Source: Myrica gale (lineage: Eukaryota; Streptophyta; Magnoliopsida; Fagales; Myricaceae). From it: 64,000 nucleotides of DNA. The stretch spans positions 5,644,501-5,708,500 of the forward strand of contig OZ005617.1 of assembly GCA_963930655.1 (NCBI GenBank). Reading direction: 5' to 3'. Position 1 is the first letter of the stretch, and each line of letters opens with the position of its first letter. Positions 45,345 to 59,815 of this stretch are shown here, piece after piece. Below the pieces are notes generated by a model, which saw nothing but the letters and a program-made list of their open reading frames with translations, searched no databases and had not been told where the DNA came from. The translations under genes were made by a program, and so were the position numbers.

Positions 45345-46900
45345 TACTTCACATAGAGCGAGGATGAAGAAAAAATGAGTGAGAAATTGTCAAGTCCCAT
45401 ATTGAGCTCTTAACTATTAGGTAAAACTCGACTTCTAATAAATCCAATGAACAGTCAGAGCAACTTTGACTAGTTTCTTTTTTCAAGAAGTGGTTTAACA
45501 TTATAATGACTACAAGAAGCTTTAAAAGCAATCATGACGAGTGTCTTTATATTATAATTGTTACATTGCATATATTGTTGTGAATTATGTTGCATACCCC
45601 ATATTTTGGTGTTACCTTCCATGTTTGTTATCTCTCTTTCGGTTTACTTATAAATTAGGGCACTCCTGTCCAGCTAGCTTGCTAATTTGTAAAGTGTAAA
45701 AGCATTATTAATCTAGTAGTACTCTTGTGTTCGATCATAACATATGAAGCAATGTGAGTATCCAAATAGGTTGATTGTAGAAATTTCAAGTTATTACCAT
45801 CCCTCGTTAATTTTTTATTATTCCCTGCGGGAAGGGGATGGATAGGAGAGTAGTAATCCGCTAATTATGATCTAATCATCTGCTCACGAGTTTTGTTCTA
45901 TTTTATGCATCTTAATTATGACTCACGTTTCATGGAGGATTTAGATCATATGCATAGCAGAAGCTCACCTACATACATTATACGTGGTCCAGAACATATA
46001 GGTTGAGTGAACCTGGTGACACCTCGCTAGTCTGAATCTCTACTCTCTATTTTTTTCTGGATTAATAAGAGATCAGTCACCTTTTAGGGAGAAATAATGC
46101 GACCATCGTTTGTTTACAAGGCCAAGATTGAAGCTTGGGTGCATTTGAAGATAATTCCAAGACTTTGAGTACGCCTGAATCTCGGCCTGATGGCCAATTA
46201 ATTACTTAATTGAAATCGAGTTTGAGGGATACTTTTGCCGCTGCCCAATTAGCTCTTTAATTTAAACCGATTTACTACTCTTAATTATTGAAGAGAGATC
46301 GGTTAAATATATTGTAGACAAAAAAGTACTAGCTAGCTAGATGCATTAATAACTATATAATAATAGCTATATATATCTTGACGTATTTTTTTTGCATACA
46401 AGAAATTCTCTCTCGATGATCTTTATAATCACTAGGTCCGACTATAAATGGAGACATGTAATATTGGATGCACTTTACTTTATGTTGTCCATAGTTTGCA
46501 CTTTATGCTGTTCTGCCAATTAGTTGTCTTTTACATGAGGGCGCCTGATAAACAATATTTCATCTATCTATAGACTCAAGAACAGTTAAACTTGTGGATG
46601 TTCATAATTTAGGGTCCAGGGAATAATTTGCGACTGAAATTTGTTCTTCTCTTAAGTTTCTCTCTTATATTTCTCCCTCTCTTCTCTTATTCTTCTTCTC
46701 CTTGTTTCTCTTTTTTAACGAATGCCAAATACTATATATATATATATATGTTTAAAACTTACAGGTTAAGAAAATTAGGTTACAGTTTTCATAGGGCTTG
46801 TTTGCAGCAAGTTTTGTGTTCTCGATCCCACCTACAGCATCATGAAGCTGTTTCTTGACCCTGGTGAATAGTTGCCATGCATCCTCTTCAATTTGTACCA

Positions 46901-49900
46901 AAACGATGTGTGCATGCATCAATTTGTCCGGTGTACCTCGTTAAACCACTGTTCTTAATTTCCTGTTTTCTCTTTGCCAAATTTATTCTTTGCGCATGAT
47001 CGAGTTATTGAGCAATGATCCATAACAGCTTGTCGAAAGATGTATCAATTTGTTCTCAACACCGTAAATGGGTTTTAAAAAGCGTCCTTGTGATAAATGA
47101 ATCTGTGGTCGAATTCATAGCCTTAATTATATCAGTAATTAACACATTACACATGTTTTTGGTTCAGACAAAGATAAAAGGGTAGGATAAAGCCTATCCT
47201 ACTTAGTTTCATGTATTTAATTACAATTATTTCTGAATAATGGCATATCATCCTCATCGCCATGCATGGGGAGGTCCATCTTCGTTTTCGTTTTCTTCAT
47301 CTTCATCTACTTTAACTAAAATTAATGTCGTTTAACAAATTGTGGAGGTCCATCTCAAATTGCTCGTGGATCGATCATGGACTTTAGGAAGGGTATAGTT
47401 ACAAATTTGTATTGTTCTCTGAAGACACGTGATGAATGATTGAAGTAGAGAATGGAGTGGAGCAAAACAGGAAGTCTAATCGCCAAGGGAACCTTCGCTG
47501 CTCTTCATTATTTCGGTGGGGTGTGGGGAACAGTGATTGGTTTTTCAAAGACACCGATCTCTGAATCAGCTTCTTATCTTTGATTAGCTAGCGTGACAAC
47601 ATGGCATAGGACAAAAGTTAACCTGTTTTTGCACTACGTCAAGAGAACAACGTAAATCATCTTCCAATTAACTCCTTGACACCAAAATATTGTGGGACAA
47701 AAGTCGCAGATTTTGTGGACTAGTGACTACTTTGAAGTCGTTAAAAATGACCGAAGCCGTGTGGTCTTTTGAACGCGTCTCTTTCTTTTTTTTCTAAGCT
47801 TAATCTCCTTTCAACAGTAGATTAGGCACAACTTTTGTCCTTTAGACTTTGTCACCCTTTTCAAGGACGCCCACAGCCAATGCGAACCTGAGTCACTCTT
47901 CAGTATATATATACATAGTATAGATTATGTAAAACAAGTTTGCAGTAGAGGGCCCCTCCCTCTGGGGGTGTGTAAGTACCAGCTAGGTGTAGCATCTAGG
48001 ATCTACTTGTAGCCAGGCAACCATGCACAGACCCATCAGTAACTCTGTTGAGTCAGTGTTGTGATATAGCCGCGTAGGGCTGCGTACGTACGTATGGCCT
48101 AAGGAACAGACCGGACAAGCATAACGAAATCCCCCATTTAGTCTTGAGTTGCAAACGGGAACCGTTGGTGAGCTTCCCGACTGCTTTCTGCACTGGTGAC
48201 TGTTATGTGCCTTCGGCAAATCACCTATAGATATGGTTCTCAATCTAAGCTTGCTTAAGATAATTATCATAAAGGCTGACCACATGCATGATCTCATTGT
48301 TTTAAATTGGCTAATAAGTCCCACATCGGTGAGATAAAAGAAATTCAATATATTATATAAATGTCTTGATACCCTTTAATTCTGATTTTACGATTCATTT
48401 TTAGAAAATTCTAATTAATTATGAAACTGAACGATTTCGTATAAAATTACAGCGTAGATATGGTTAGTCCTTACCTAAATAGTTACAGTGAGGAGACATC
48501 ATAGTTCAGTACAGACGTTATAATCTTTATGAGCTGCTTTCTTTATACACATGATGTCGTCCTTTCTCCCCCGCGTGGACAATTTGTATTTCTAGTGCTA
48601 TGATCCGTTGGGACGAAACAGGATGACACTTATTTCGAGTCCAATGTTTTCATTTAACAGGGGAGTACTGGCAAACTAAGCTAGCGGATGGGGAGGAGGA
48701 TAAAGTAATAACATATAACCTAATGAAGACAAACAAGACTCGTACGCGCAAACCCTGAACAGGGGAAGACTCAGTCCCCACTCTATAAAAGTGACACTTG
48801 GTGCTATGTTTAATAGGCGTAATCAATGACGACAATAAAAGCAGCAAATTGCATATATAATGCAAAGGAAAAGTGGTTTTCGTCGTTTAATTTGCTTCTT
48901 GGCATCTCTCCCTCTCTGACTTCGAAGACTTTGGCACCGCAGGACGCGTGCAATCTACTCCCACTCCCTAGACTCCATGGACCACGTTGATATTTCTTTG
49001 GGTTTAATGCCACCACATTCCCGTGATACCCCTCTCTCTCTCTCCATCTACTTTGGCCCTATTCCAGTGGATTTTTTTCCTGGAGAAAACAAAAAAGATG
49101 AACAGAAACTGCACAGAATGAGAGATACAGATCAGAGAGAGAGGTGGCATATGGGGTAGTTTCTTACTTTCATCCCTTATATTTACCACTAAAAATGGAC
49201 GAGATGTCTAACTGGCTCTGCTTTTCTTAGGAATCATCAACGAAAGAACGGCTCTGATGAGCTGTCATTTCACTTTTGATCTCGTTATTTCTGAGACTGT
49301 CATGCAGAAACCAAGTGAAAAAAGAACAAAGAAAGAAAAAAATAGAAGGAGAAAAAAGAAGAAAAGCTAGTGGGGCTGCTGCTCACAGCAGAGCTACGGC
49401 TTTCATATTTTGTGACAGAGCATTAACAATGACAGTGCAAAGGGGGGGCAGCCGATCCCAGAAAACAACCGTAATTATGGTGAAATATAAGGGGCCGGAC
49501 GATAGCTACAGGTCATGGAGTGCACACCCTTTGACAACAGCCGTAAGGCGTAAACGATTACAATAATTAATATACTAACAGGATTCCAATTTAGTGACGA
49601 AGAAGCAAAAGAAGTACAAAAGCAAAAGAAAAATAGAAAAAAAAAAAGAAGAAGAAAAAACAGAGAGAGATAGAGAGAAGAGGGGACAGGGTGTGCGAGT
49701 AAGTGGGCCTGACTGCAAAATTATCTGACATGGATGGAATGGGATAGACATGGAAATCGTGGCATGGGGCTGATCTGATATTTGTCCTGACCCCAATGGT
49801 CTCCCTCATTTAATGCCGAGTACCCAGATTCATGCTAAGGTACCAAAAGTTCAAAGCTGCACCATATGCAAATGCCAGCCCCTGTTGCCCATTCCCCTAT

Positions 49901-52369
49901 CTTCCCTCTTACCCTTTCCTTTTTCGTCACACCTCTTCCCCTATCGTTGTCTTCACACTACTAGCCCTGATTTCTGCTACATTTCTTTTTTACATTATTT
50001 TACCTACCTGCCTTCTTTCTCCTTTCAGAATGCTTTATTCATCGTTTATGTTTAGGCTATAATATTGGTTCATGCAACTATATAGTGCGGACCATGTGAA
50101 CCATATGGAGAGAGAGAGAGAGAAAGATTGGTCTTGTTTGTGCTAAAACTACATACATATTTTATGGTTTTGGTTATTTCGATATGATGTTCTGGAGATC
50201 AAACCCTCATCAGTACGTACTCTGTGGTGTTATGGTAAAAGGACATCAAACAGCCAAGTTACGGGTCCCCCACTCCCCGGACTTGTCACCGTCTGCCCTG
50301 GTGGAAGAATGGTTACATGGGCTGTCCAAGTACTTCCAACTGAGGTATTCGGCATCTAAGTAAGCCCCTAGGCCTAAATGACCAGTGTGGTACCACGTAG
50401 CACTCAGTCGTGAACAGAAGAACTAATGTACGTACTAACGGCCTTGTTCCTAACCCCTACAACCCTTGTTCGTATAGTTCTTATTCTTTCTTTTTTCTTT
50501 GTTCATCTTCCTTTTGTCGTTGTGAAGAAGGAAAACTCGTAGAAGGGTGGGGCCGGTGTTTCACAAGTCACTGCGGCATTGTGCAAGTTGTGATGGAACC
50601 AGTTAAGTACGTACAGATTGCAGCCACAGGAGTAGTTTAGAGGACTTTTCGCGGTCCTTCCTTTAAACTTCCATGAGGGTTATGGGCTACACGATACAAG
50701 AGATATTCCTGATCTTCTCTTCCCCAATGTAGCAGAAGAAAATCTAGAGCCTAGATCGTCTATTACGAAGCTTCTACTATAATTTACCTAACATGCACCT
50801 AGTGTTGCAGCATCAGAGTTACAACTCAGCTTTAGTTAGATGTATTCGTTAGTTCAACTTATTAACTAGATTCTGTTACAAATCGTAACATGTACAGCTA
50901 GCAAGCATTTTCATTCTTCTATATAAGAAGACCTCATGTATATGTAAAGGTCACGGTGATTTAGCCTTTACTACAGTTAAAATATTCTTCCGCGTATACT
51001 CTGTTCTTCCTCTTTTGACACCTAGCACCGTCCAAAAGACTCAATCCTTCCTGCAGATCCATCACATGCATTACCGTCCACGAACTTGTGACATAATTAG
51101 ACTTTGTCAAAGTTCAGAGATTATGAGGGAGAAATTATATTGTGTAGGGTCGAAAGAAGGTAAAACGCCACGTACAAACCCACATGCACACCAAAGAGAG
51201 TTCAATATAAATAAAAGCCAGCTAGTCAATAAACTGTAGGGATTAGCTCGCTTAGCACGCAAGCTGCTTCCACTTGCATCCAACCCACTTTTTGTTAAGC
51301 ATCCAGACCAGGGGGAAGAATGTCAAAGAAAAGCACCCACTTTCCATTTATCAGATGTCTTTGACAAGACCCACACCCGCAGGTCGCACAATATCACTCG
51401 CTGATGTGCGAATCTATGCACATTTTCCACGCGGGATTGAGACATTTCTATCAATTTTGGGACAAAAAAGGAAAATTAAAAGAAAATGGTAGGAAAAAAT
51501 TGACTATCCAATCGCTAAACCCATTATCTGTATACTCGTTGCAGAATAGAACGAAGATCAAATCCTGCCCGCCCCAAGAAAGAATGGAATTTAATGAAGA
51601 AAAGGCTACCGCTTGTTTGTCTTAATAGGTCTTTTTTTGCATCCGCTGACCCCACAAACTAAAGAAACGGAAAAGCCAAATAATAATAATAATAATAAAG
51701 AAAACCAAGAAAACAAAATAGAGAAGCCAGACCGTCCAAAAATCCAATTGGGCTCAATTATCAAGCGCATACTTCAACCGGGGGGCCAGACCGCCCTGAT
51801 CATGATCAGGAGTCCCAAGTCACCCATTGCTTCGTAACCAGCATTCGAATGCCGTGGCATGCAAGCATGCATGGAATTCACACATCCAGCTTGAGATAAA
51901 TCCAAGAACCTGCGAGGCAAATCATTCTACACCAAATTGCAGTTAAATAGTTACATCATCTAACTTCTAAGAATATCGAACGAAACAGTAGTTTCACGAT
52001 TGAACTAAAACACAATGACGTAGCATTGTTCGACTCCCATTTACTACTAATTACAGCCTCGTAATTTTTTTCCCCCAGTAAAATCTCCACGGTTTGCTAT
52101 CTCTCTAAGATCACGAAGAATCAAACCTTACCCTACAAGGCTTTAACCAGGTTTTTTTGGGGCATGCTCCGCGCAGTTTCTACATGATTTATGCAGGACT
52201 CATCCACTCCATTAATCATCCAACTCTACACCTCCAAACAATTTCACATTCCCTAATGAAAGCTACACCATCTGTAAATAAACTACTAATTACATTTTTA
52301 TAGTGTGGGAGCAGAATTTGTTGGTTTGGCTTCAAACGTTGATTAGCAATGCTTGGCTCAGGAGGAACG
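46901..52369. other. long intergenic stretch, no gene recognised
   Basis: Purine/pyrimidine-rich low-complexity patches occur at 49310-49370, 49600-49690 and 49890-50040, (GA)n at 50106-50124 and (TAA)n at 51682-51698. The phrase GTCCCACATCGGTGAG at about 48318 resembles the start region of TRIM/LTR repeats but no borders were found. The interval 47980-48250 is less AT-rich and could be a non-coding transcript, without direct support. Confidence 0.35.
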
Positions 52370-55300
52370 TTACACATTCCAGACTCTAAGATTGAATTGC
52401 TTTCCCGACACCTTGTTGTTCTTTGAGCAAGCTTTCCTAGCACCTGACAGAGCAGAAAAGAGTCAAAACATGAGACAGGAAAAGAATCGGGAGCAAGGGA
52501 AAGCAGTTCGTCTTACTTTTGGATTGATTTACATCGATCCATCCCATCAAATTTCATGCTCAAGGCGCAAGTTTTATATTTCAGGGCACATAATGCTGCT
52601 TCGGCCTTAAGCCATAAATCCCTGTACACTAAAGCTTGTTGATGCATATCTTCCTCAATTTGTTGGTTTTCTCCCCAAATGTTTGTCATAACCTGCAATT
52701 GCATGAATAACGCAAAGATTTGGCTCCCAAAAGTTATAAATATCAACCCCCCCGCTGCGAAGGGGAAACATCAAGCCCCCTTCCCCTCTGGCTCCGTAAG
52801 TTCTAAACATCAAGCCGCACTCCCCCCCCCCCCAAAAAAAAAAAAAGAAATACAAAAGAAGGGAAAACAAGAAAGAAAGAAAGAAATATGGGCAGAAAAT
52901 AAGATAACCAAGTACCAATATTAACATAATAAAAGCATAGGACAGACGATGATACCTGGATAATGTCATTGCTCTTCTCCGCACCTACACCACCACATGA
53001 AGAAAAAGAATCCAGCTCTTTCTCAGTGATCCCTGTGTAACAACTTTTTTTCACCTCATGGTAACTATTATTTTCAGACTCCTGTGGTAAAGCCATAGTC
53101 TTGGTCCACGCGACCCTAAGTTCCATACTGGAGGACTGAAAAGGATATTACTCAGGCTTTCATAATTCAACAAAATCTGTGCATTCCTGTGTGCATGAAT
53201 AACTCTCCCATCCCCCTGTAGCCCCAGGAATTATAAAAATGATGATGATAATGACAATTATTTGCAATCATGTTGAATTCGTAAATCTACCGACTAATAA
53301 AAACTATCTACTCTTTGGACACAAGAAGATTGCCCAGCCTTGTGAAAAATGAAAGTTATTGCCCTCAATGCATAGAAGAAATTAAGTCTACTAGAATTTC
53401 AGATTAATCATGCTAACAAAGTTCCACAACGCTTAAATGGAGATACAATAAAATCTATTAGCATGCCAGAGAAATTTAAATAGAAACTATTGTTTGTAAT
53501 CTCAAAAGGAGAGCATGGTTCATTCTTGCTGTCAAATTGACCAGCAACATCTTCAGATCGATCCACAAGAATCAAGCAAATAAACACATAGTCACCCACC
53601 ATACCTTGCAGTGTTCTGTTGACTTATTAGGAGAGTATATTGTGCCTGTTTGAGTTGATTCAGCCATTGGAGTTCTTCGTCCAACCCTATTCATGGAGAA
53701 CACATAAAGGTTATTGATTACATGCTGGATTATGTCATACTCATACCCATTCAATGAATATGAACTGTTTGAACAGTTTTGTACAAGCAACTCTGACAGA
53801 TCATGCATTGCATTAATCAATATCTGAGCATCTCTTTTAGGTGGTGTAGACAAAGACATAGATACATCCTGACGGGTTTCAGTGACATCACTAATAAGAC
53901 TAACTCCAGAAGATGATGGACCGAGGTCATGTTCCTTTGAAAGGACAGGCACCCTTTCTGAACCACTATGCACAACATCCTTGATTCCCCTCAAAGAGCC
54001 TTCAGCATTTGTCCCAAGGGCAAGCCTGAGATTAGATCTAAAGTAATCTCCCAAAGGAGATGGTTGAACAATGTGAGCAGAATTGAAGAAAGAGCTACTT
54101 CTCGAGGTGTTCACCAAAGCATACTCCTTCTCCGCTTCACGGATGTCATTAGAACATTCATTAGCAATTTCATTGCCTGATCCACAAGGATTTGTTCCCA
54201 CTTTCGCAGAATCCACATTTGTAGGCTCTCTTGATGTTAAAGAAACAGCTGAAGATTCACCCTTGTGGAAAGATGAGAAATCATTTCTACCGCATCCACT
54301 TTCATGGTAGTATGTGCTTCCTTTAGCCTTACTTGGGAAAAATTGAGGTGCTAGAGGATTCAAACTGGTACTTGTTTCTAGCTCCTTACAAAGACATTTT
54401 GAACTCGCAGAGCCAGAAACTCCAAATGGAAATTGACTTGTTGCCAGGGTACCTTTCCAGACGGGTGAATCCAAATCAGAGTCATTCTCATCCAGCGTTT
54501 TAGAAGAATTTTGAACAGAAACACCAGGTTTTATCACAAGAGATTGCAGTTTAGATGTTGCCAAGAGCAAGGGATCCATCCCATCATCCAAGATAGTCTT
54601 GTCACTTTTTCTTTCACTACCCTTTTCTGTCAAGCTTTTATCTTGGCAAACCTCTTTGCCTTTGGCATTCAACATGACATGTGATTCTTTCAGGCGAATT
54701 GGATCAGAAACAGGTAGCTCAGAGAATTTTTCTGAATTACAACCACAGGAATTCTCATTGTTGTTGAGCGCATTGAAGCATGAAAAATTCCCATTAATTG
54801 ACGACACAGGATTAAAGGCTGAAAGATTTGTGCTAGTGCTCGGTGATCCAAATGAAAGAGCTGACACTGAAATTTTTTCTGGTGAAGGAGAAATAGCATG
54901 TGCAGCTGAGGAAGAATTCAGTGAGATGGATCTCTCGTGCGAGCCAACATCCAAATTCCCATTGCTCCTAGTAATGGCTGGCATTGGATATGACCACTGA
55001 CCTTGAGGACCATTTTGGGGGGCTGCAGCAGAGCGCACATCTGATGGTGATGAGAACTTAAAAGAGGTTAACCTGGAATTTGAATCTGGAAAAGATTCAG
55101 CGTTTACTCGTTTTGTGCCTCTAGATTTAATCTGCTTATCTCCTCCCAGGATCGTACTTGTCATCTTTCCATGCATGTTATCAGAGGATTCACCAGAAGC
55201 CTTCAACCTTTCAGCCACATGCAAAGGTTGTCCTGTGACAAAACATTCTTATCATTTCTTGTATCGTTTGAGCATTATTTTCCTTCTTATCATCAAATTT

Positions 55301-58300
55301 CTCAAGTTCTATATAAACCACCATATCATAAGGTTTTCAAGAAACTACATTTATACTTGAGGCTGAACAGAGATTTTAAGCATTCAGAAAAAGAAAAAAG
55401 AAAAAGATGTTAACGTATTGAAAGTATATAATGCATTGATGTCATGGAACCCAAGTTATGTTGAGTTTACTTTTTATCCAGTCAGAACTATCAAGATGAA
55501 CCATTAACAGAAATTCTTCAAAGATTCTCCCTAGACAAGGGTCGGTGCATACTTACTAATTTCCCTTGCATTCCAATATAAAAAGCTATGTTTACAGGAA
55601 GTTGTAAGAAACTGGGAGTATTTCCAGGTCTCCCCAATATCTCATTTAGTTATAAATTTCTATCCTCAAATTTAAGAAAGGTACAGGTCAAGATGAAGAA
55701 CAAAATATAAATAGACTCCTTTAAGATAAAGGAAGACAATATCGTCCTTCAGCTCGAAAACTGACTTATGGACGACAATGTTCTCTTATCCATTTCCGAG
55801 TAAATAAACGTAATAGGGCATCTTTCTTCCATGGTTATCAGAATTTAGTATTGCTGAAATATAGAATAAAAAATTTGAAAAGAACTATTGAGCAAGAACA
55901 AGAAGAGAGAAAAGGATGTAAGGCGGTTGGGCTTTTAGAGGCAAACATCCATTGTACCATAAAACCTAAATATTAGGTTTTATTAGGATGTGATGAATAA
56001 AATTGTACACATAATGGTTTCCTATAGAAATGTGAGATTGATGAGGTATTCTTGTACAGGGCATTCTTGTACTTTGACATTCCACTCAAACTCAAGGTGG
56101 AGAAGGAAGAGGCCAAACTGAACCGTGAGAATTGAGAGCTACTGAACTTCGAATATTGTGGTAAAAACCAATTGGTTGGGCTAGGCGTAAGGCAAGTAGA
56201 ATAATAGTAAACAAAAGTCAACGAACTTTGGGTCGAGGAATGGTAGCATGTTGAATTGATTGGGTAAGAACCTGACCTGCCAGCTTTGTTGAGCAGGTCT
56301 TAAACGAAAATTAGATAAACCTTTGAACAAGAGCAAAATGACATTAATACTTATAAAAAAAAGGAGCAAAATGACATTAATCTCAACAATGCTGATTTAA
56401 TGGGCCTGATTATGCAGATGGGTGATTTTGTAAGGAAGAATATACCATTTTCTTTCTTGGTTCATTTGTTTAGTTTTTGGAACTGGGTCGGATTCACTCT
56501 ACTCGTGCGTCAACAATCTGGCTCGGGCAGGGGGCACGACACACAGAGAGGGTTTGAGTGCAAGTCAGGTAAAACCAGATCCACAGGTCAGAGGTAGGCG
56601 AAGCTGAAATTCGAATTGGGTATGGACACAAAATGATAGGACTTGGATGCAGAAAAGGGCAGTCCTTGTGCCGAGTTTCGAAATGGTCCAAATCAAATAT
56701 AGGCCAAATTGATGTGTATGTAGGGGATTTGACTTGTGAAGATGTGTAAAACGTGAAAAACCTAGGAGAGCCCATGTAAGTGTATGGAGGCAAATGAGAG
56801 CAAGTGTGGGCCCATGAATGCACATGAATGGTGCATGGAAGCGCATGAAAACTTTAGCAGCATGTGAAGCAAGTGGAGAGAGACTCCAGAGGCTGTGGCA
56901 ATGTGGGAGGGCAGATGCAAATGGTTCATCAGGCGGGATCATTCAACAGATCTGCACTCGCAATAGAGGAACCTGTTTCTGAGATTGTTTCATCCAAAAA
57001 AGCATCTTTAATTGCCTATGAAGGGACAACGGCAACTTGGGGAGGCACTGGTAACTCTGAATAACCGCAAAGTGCAGACAGGAGCTTAAGAAAAGGCATG
57101 GTATGTGGCTTGTGATATTGGAGAACTCCTTCAATTGTGGAAATTCATGCAGTTCACCAGCAGTGGTGTGACATCAGGTTGAAATATAAATATAAAATAG
57201 AGGATAAATATAAAGAGAGAAGACGAAGGGAGTGATAAAAAATTAATGCTCATTCGGCCTTTGGAAGCCTATATCTACCATACCACAATGTTCTAGAGGC
57301 TGCAAAAAAATTTTGAGTAAGTGAGTTGTTGCCATATATTATATGTGTAAAAATCGGGGACCAGACCCTAAGTACAAATAGCAGGCACTATAGCCCTTCA
57401 AGGTAAGAATCACCCAAAATATACACTGAGAACTAACAAGAAACAGATCCAATATCTAGAATCATCCCAGGTCGACCTCCACTGGCCGATGCGCATTCCT
57501 TGGGAAATCAACTGGTAATCTCCAATGGGTTTATAAAAAGAACAGATACAACATCAAGAGGCTCCATTTCTTATTAGAATAAGATTGTACCCAAAATGAG
57601 TTTACATAGAAAGGGTACTTGGTGAGGTATTCTAGCAAAAGGGCAAAATTGTGTTTTTAAAAATAAAAACTGAAATTATGACACTCCGTATTAGATTACG
57701 TTGCTTAAGTTCTACTCATAGGGAGTTTGATAGTGAATCGCTTTGCGGGATGTACTTCAGAAGAGTCTGGCTCTTCTCTGTGTAATGACTGAAATGGTGG
57801 CAATCTTAGTTTCAAATGCAGGTGACATGAAAGTAGATCTAGAAAAAGTGTTCTTACAAAAGCTATTAGCAAATCATGTGACATATGTTTCACTCAAGAT
57901 TAATGGCCAAGACGTGCCTCAAAGTTCCAAATGAAATGAGAAAATGAAAAGCATGTCATTTCAAGAGTTAAAGCTTACTTTCCACATCTGTCCAATATGG
58001 CCATACATTCTAAGTGAAGCAGTAAGTAATATATATATATATATTTTTTTGAAAAAAGATGTTACACTGAGCTGCATACCAAAACAAGTTAAAGTCCTAT
58101 TTGCATCAGTAGCCTACCAACTAAAACAAAAAACCCTTATTTTAAATCAACAAAAATCTGTGTTTCAAGACACTACCAGTTATAGCTATAAGGTAGAATC
58201 TAGCAACCAGAAACATTATGGTAAAATCTCGCAACCAGAAACAATGACTCTCAACACAATCAACATATGAGATGATCTAGTACAGCTGGCAGAATGAGAA

Positions 58301-58969
58301 TCTGAAGATCCAATCATATGCATTGCTATGGAATTGCCCGAGAAAGAAAGAGATACCTTGTTTTAGCAAGCTCTCACAGGCACTTGAACCTTCATTCCAG
58401 AAGAAACTCCTTTCACGATCCCTTTTCTTGTCTTGTTCCATATTACAGAGCCAATCACCACTACTAACCCTTCGGGCAACCTTACCACTATCGACCCTTT
58501 GGCTGACATTGCCAATGCCCAACAAGTTCTGGGTGTAATTGGGCGTCAAGCACTTGGATGATGGAAGAGCAGCAGCAATGTCCGGGTCATAAGACACGGC
58601 AAGCATACGATTTCCTTCCAATGCTAATGATGAGTCCTTAGGACAAAGATAAGATTGTCCATCATAATTAAAAACAGGGGGATTATCACAAGGGAAATCC
58701 ATTACAGCCATATCAGACAGATGACCACAGTAGTTATAAGCATCCCAAGGAACATTGAATTCTGAGTCTCCTTCCAAAGTGAGATCAGAGAAGGAACCCA
58801 GCAAGGAAGAAAAAGGGTCGGAACTCTGAGAACCATCAAGTGAGGGTGCAAACAGTTGCTGGCTCGAGTTTGCCAATGAATTCAAAGTGGGTTGGGGGCT
58901 GAAGGGCTGAGCAAAAGGTGACAAACGGGACGGCGATGTCGAAGACCCTTTATCTCCGTAACCCTCCAT
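52370..58969 (-). CDS. plant serine-rich protein of unknown function
   Basis: Five exons: 58969-58357, 55232-53605, 53135-52956, 52692-52517, and a short last exon after an intron starting GTAAGA. The first four join in phase to 865 codons. The protein is Ser/Asn-rich and probably disordered. It has a WLCNME motif at about residue 173, a conserved-looking patch AQILINAMHDLSELLVQNCS near the end of exon 2, and a C-terminal helix (QALVYRDLWLKAEAALCALKYK). It resembles uncharacterised plant proteins of the Arabidopsis At3g49490 type; that is recollection, not a search. The last exon is uncertain: acceptor 52444/52445 gives a stop two codons on, whereas the TAG acceptor (52437) adds about 20 residues to a TAA at 52370. 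An in-frame upstream ATG at 59014 is possible. Confidence 0.8.
55233..58356 (-). other. 3.1-kb intron of the unknown-function gene
   Basis: Bounded by CAAG|GTATCT and TTTGTCACAG|GA. The interior (for example frames at 56494-56942 and 57944-58270) shows no recognised protein domain and no delimitable transposon. Confidence 0.7.
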
Positions 58970-59815
58970 TTTTGTTACAAACTCCGAAAACACAGCCACC
59001 CAACTGATCAACAAAACCCAGCGAAGCCACAGACCAATAAATCAAGCTCAAAGAGAAACAGAACAAATAAAAAATGCTTATTTTTCATAGTAACTAACAA
59101 TTAATTAATGTATCAGCGCTGTTTTGGTCAGTGTGTCATATGTTGTTCTAAGAATTTCTAGTTGCTCGGACAAAGGGACACACAAAAGATCATGGCGCAA
59201 ATACCACTAAACCATCATCGATCATGGCGCAAGAGCGGAGAATTGTAAAACAAATCACTTTCGTATTATTTAGAGAGTGAAACTAAATGTACACGAAAGA
59301 GATTTTTCTGAACATACCGGGCAAGTTGACGGGCTCTGCCTCTCTACCTTTGAAATTGACGCTTTCAGGTTCTGGGGCTGTAAGTTCAGAAGTCAGAGAG
59401 TATAAGGAGGAGCCAAGACGCTGTTTTGGTGCTAAAAGGATTGTTTTTATTACTTTTTATTGTCCCCGCACCTGCCTTGATAGATTTTTATCCCCTTTTT
59501 CTAATCTATTTTTTATAGTTTTTTTTATATTGCAAGTAATTTGAGGAGGAGTAGACATAATTTATATTATAAAATTCATATTATCTAAAGTTTAATACTA
59601 GCAACAATAAATTGACTGTATTTTATATGTGGTGTCTTCTTATGCAATCCTCAATTAGAATAATTTCTTCTCTGTAATTTGAATAAAAAATTATAGAGTA
59701 CGCATTTCATAAAAAACTTTAAACTTATCGAAGTAGTCTTGAACAATTTGTTGAAGTTAAGTTACCGTACATTTCATGTGGGAAATTACAAGAACTTTAA
59801 ACATCATCCGGCATA
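58970..59815. other. promoter region of the unknown gene, up to the LINE
   Basis: Leader and promoter of the minus-strand gene are expected here. No clear TATA box or other gene was recognised. Confidence 0.4.

Larger units (their letters stand above)
43176..46900. other. intergenic DNA downstream of the NGATHA gene
   Basis: The first few hundred bases are the probable 3'UTR. Contains (CT)n at 43682-43700, (GT)n at 45104-45128, (TA)n at 45310-45340, and an inverted copy of the dispersed repeat (45395-45545). The frame at 43977-44231 has no recognised homology. Confidence 0.4.

Noticed and set aside
47980-48348. Possible non-coding RNA or miRNA precursor in a less AT-rich island
   Set aside because: No hairpin matching a known plant miRNA and no RNA-gene motif could be recognised.
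49260-50060. Possible small genes in purine/pyrimidine-rich stretches
   Set aside because: Low-complexity Lys/Glu- or Phe/Leu/Ser-rich frames typical of biased composition, with no domain.
54599-55000. 133-codon plus-strand frame
   Set aside because: Lies antisense inside exon 2 of the minus-strand unknown-function gene; a codon-composition shadow.
55233-58356. Additional exons of the unknown gene inside the long intron
   Set aside because: Exon 1 and exon 2 join in phase directly and no conserved coding block was seen between them.
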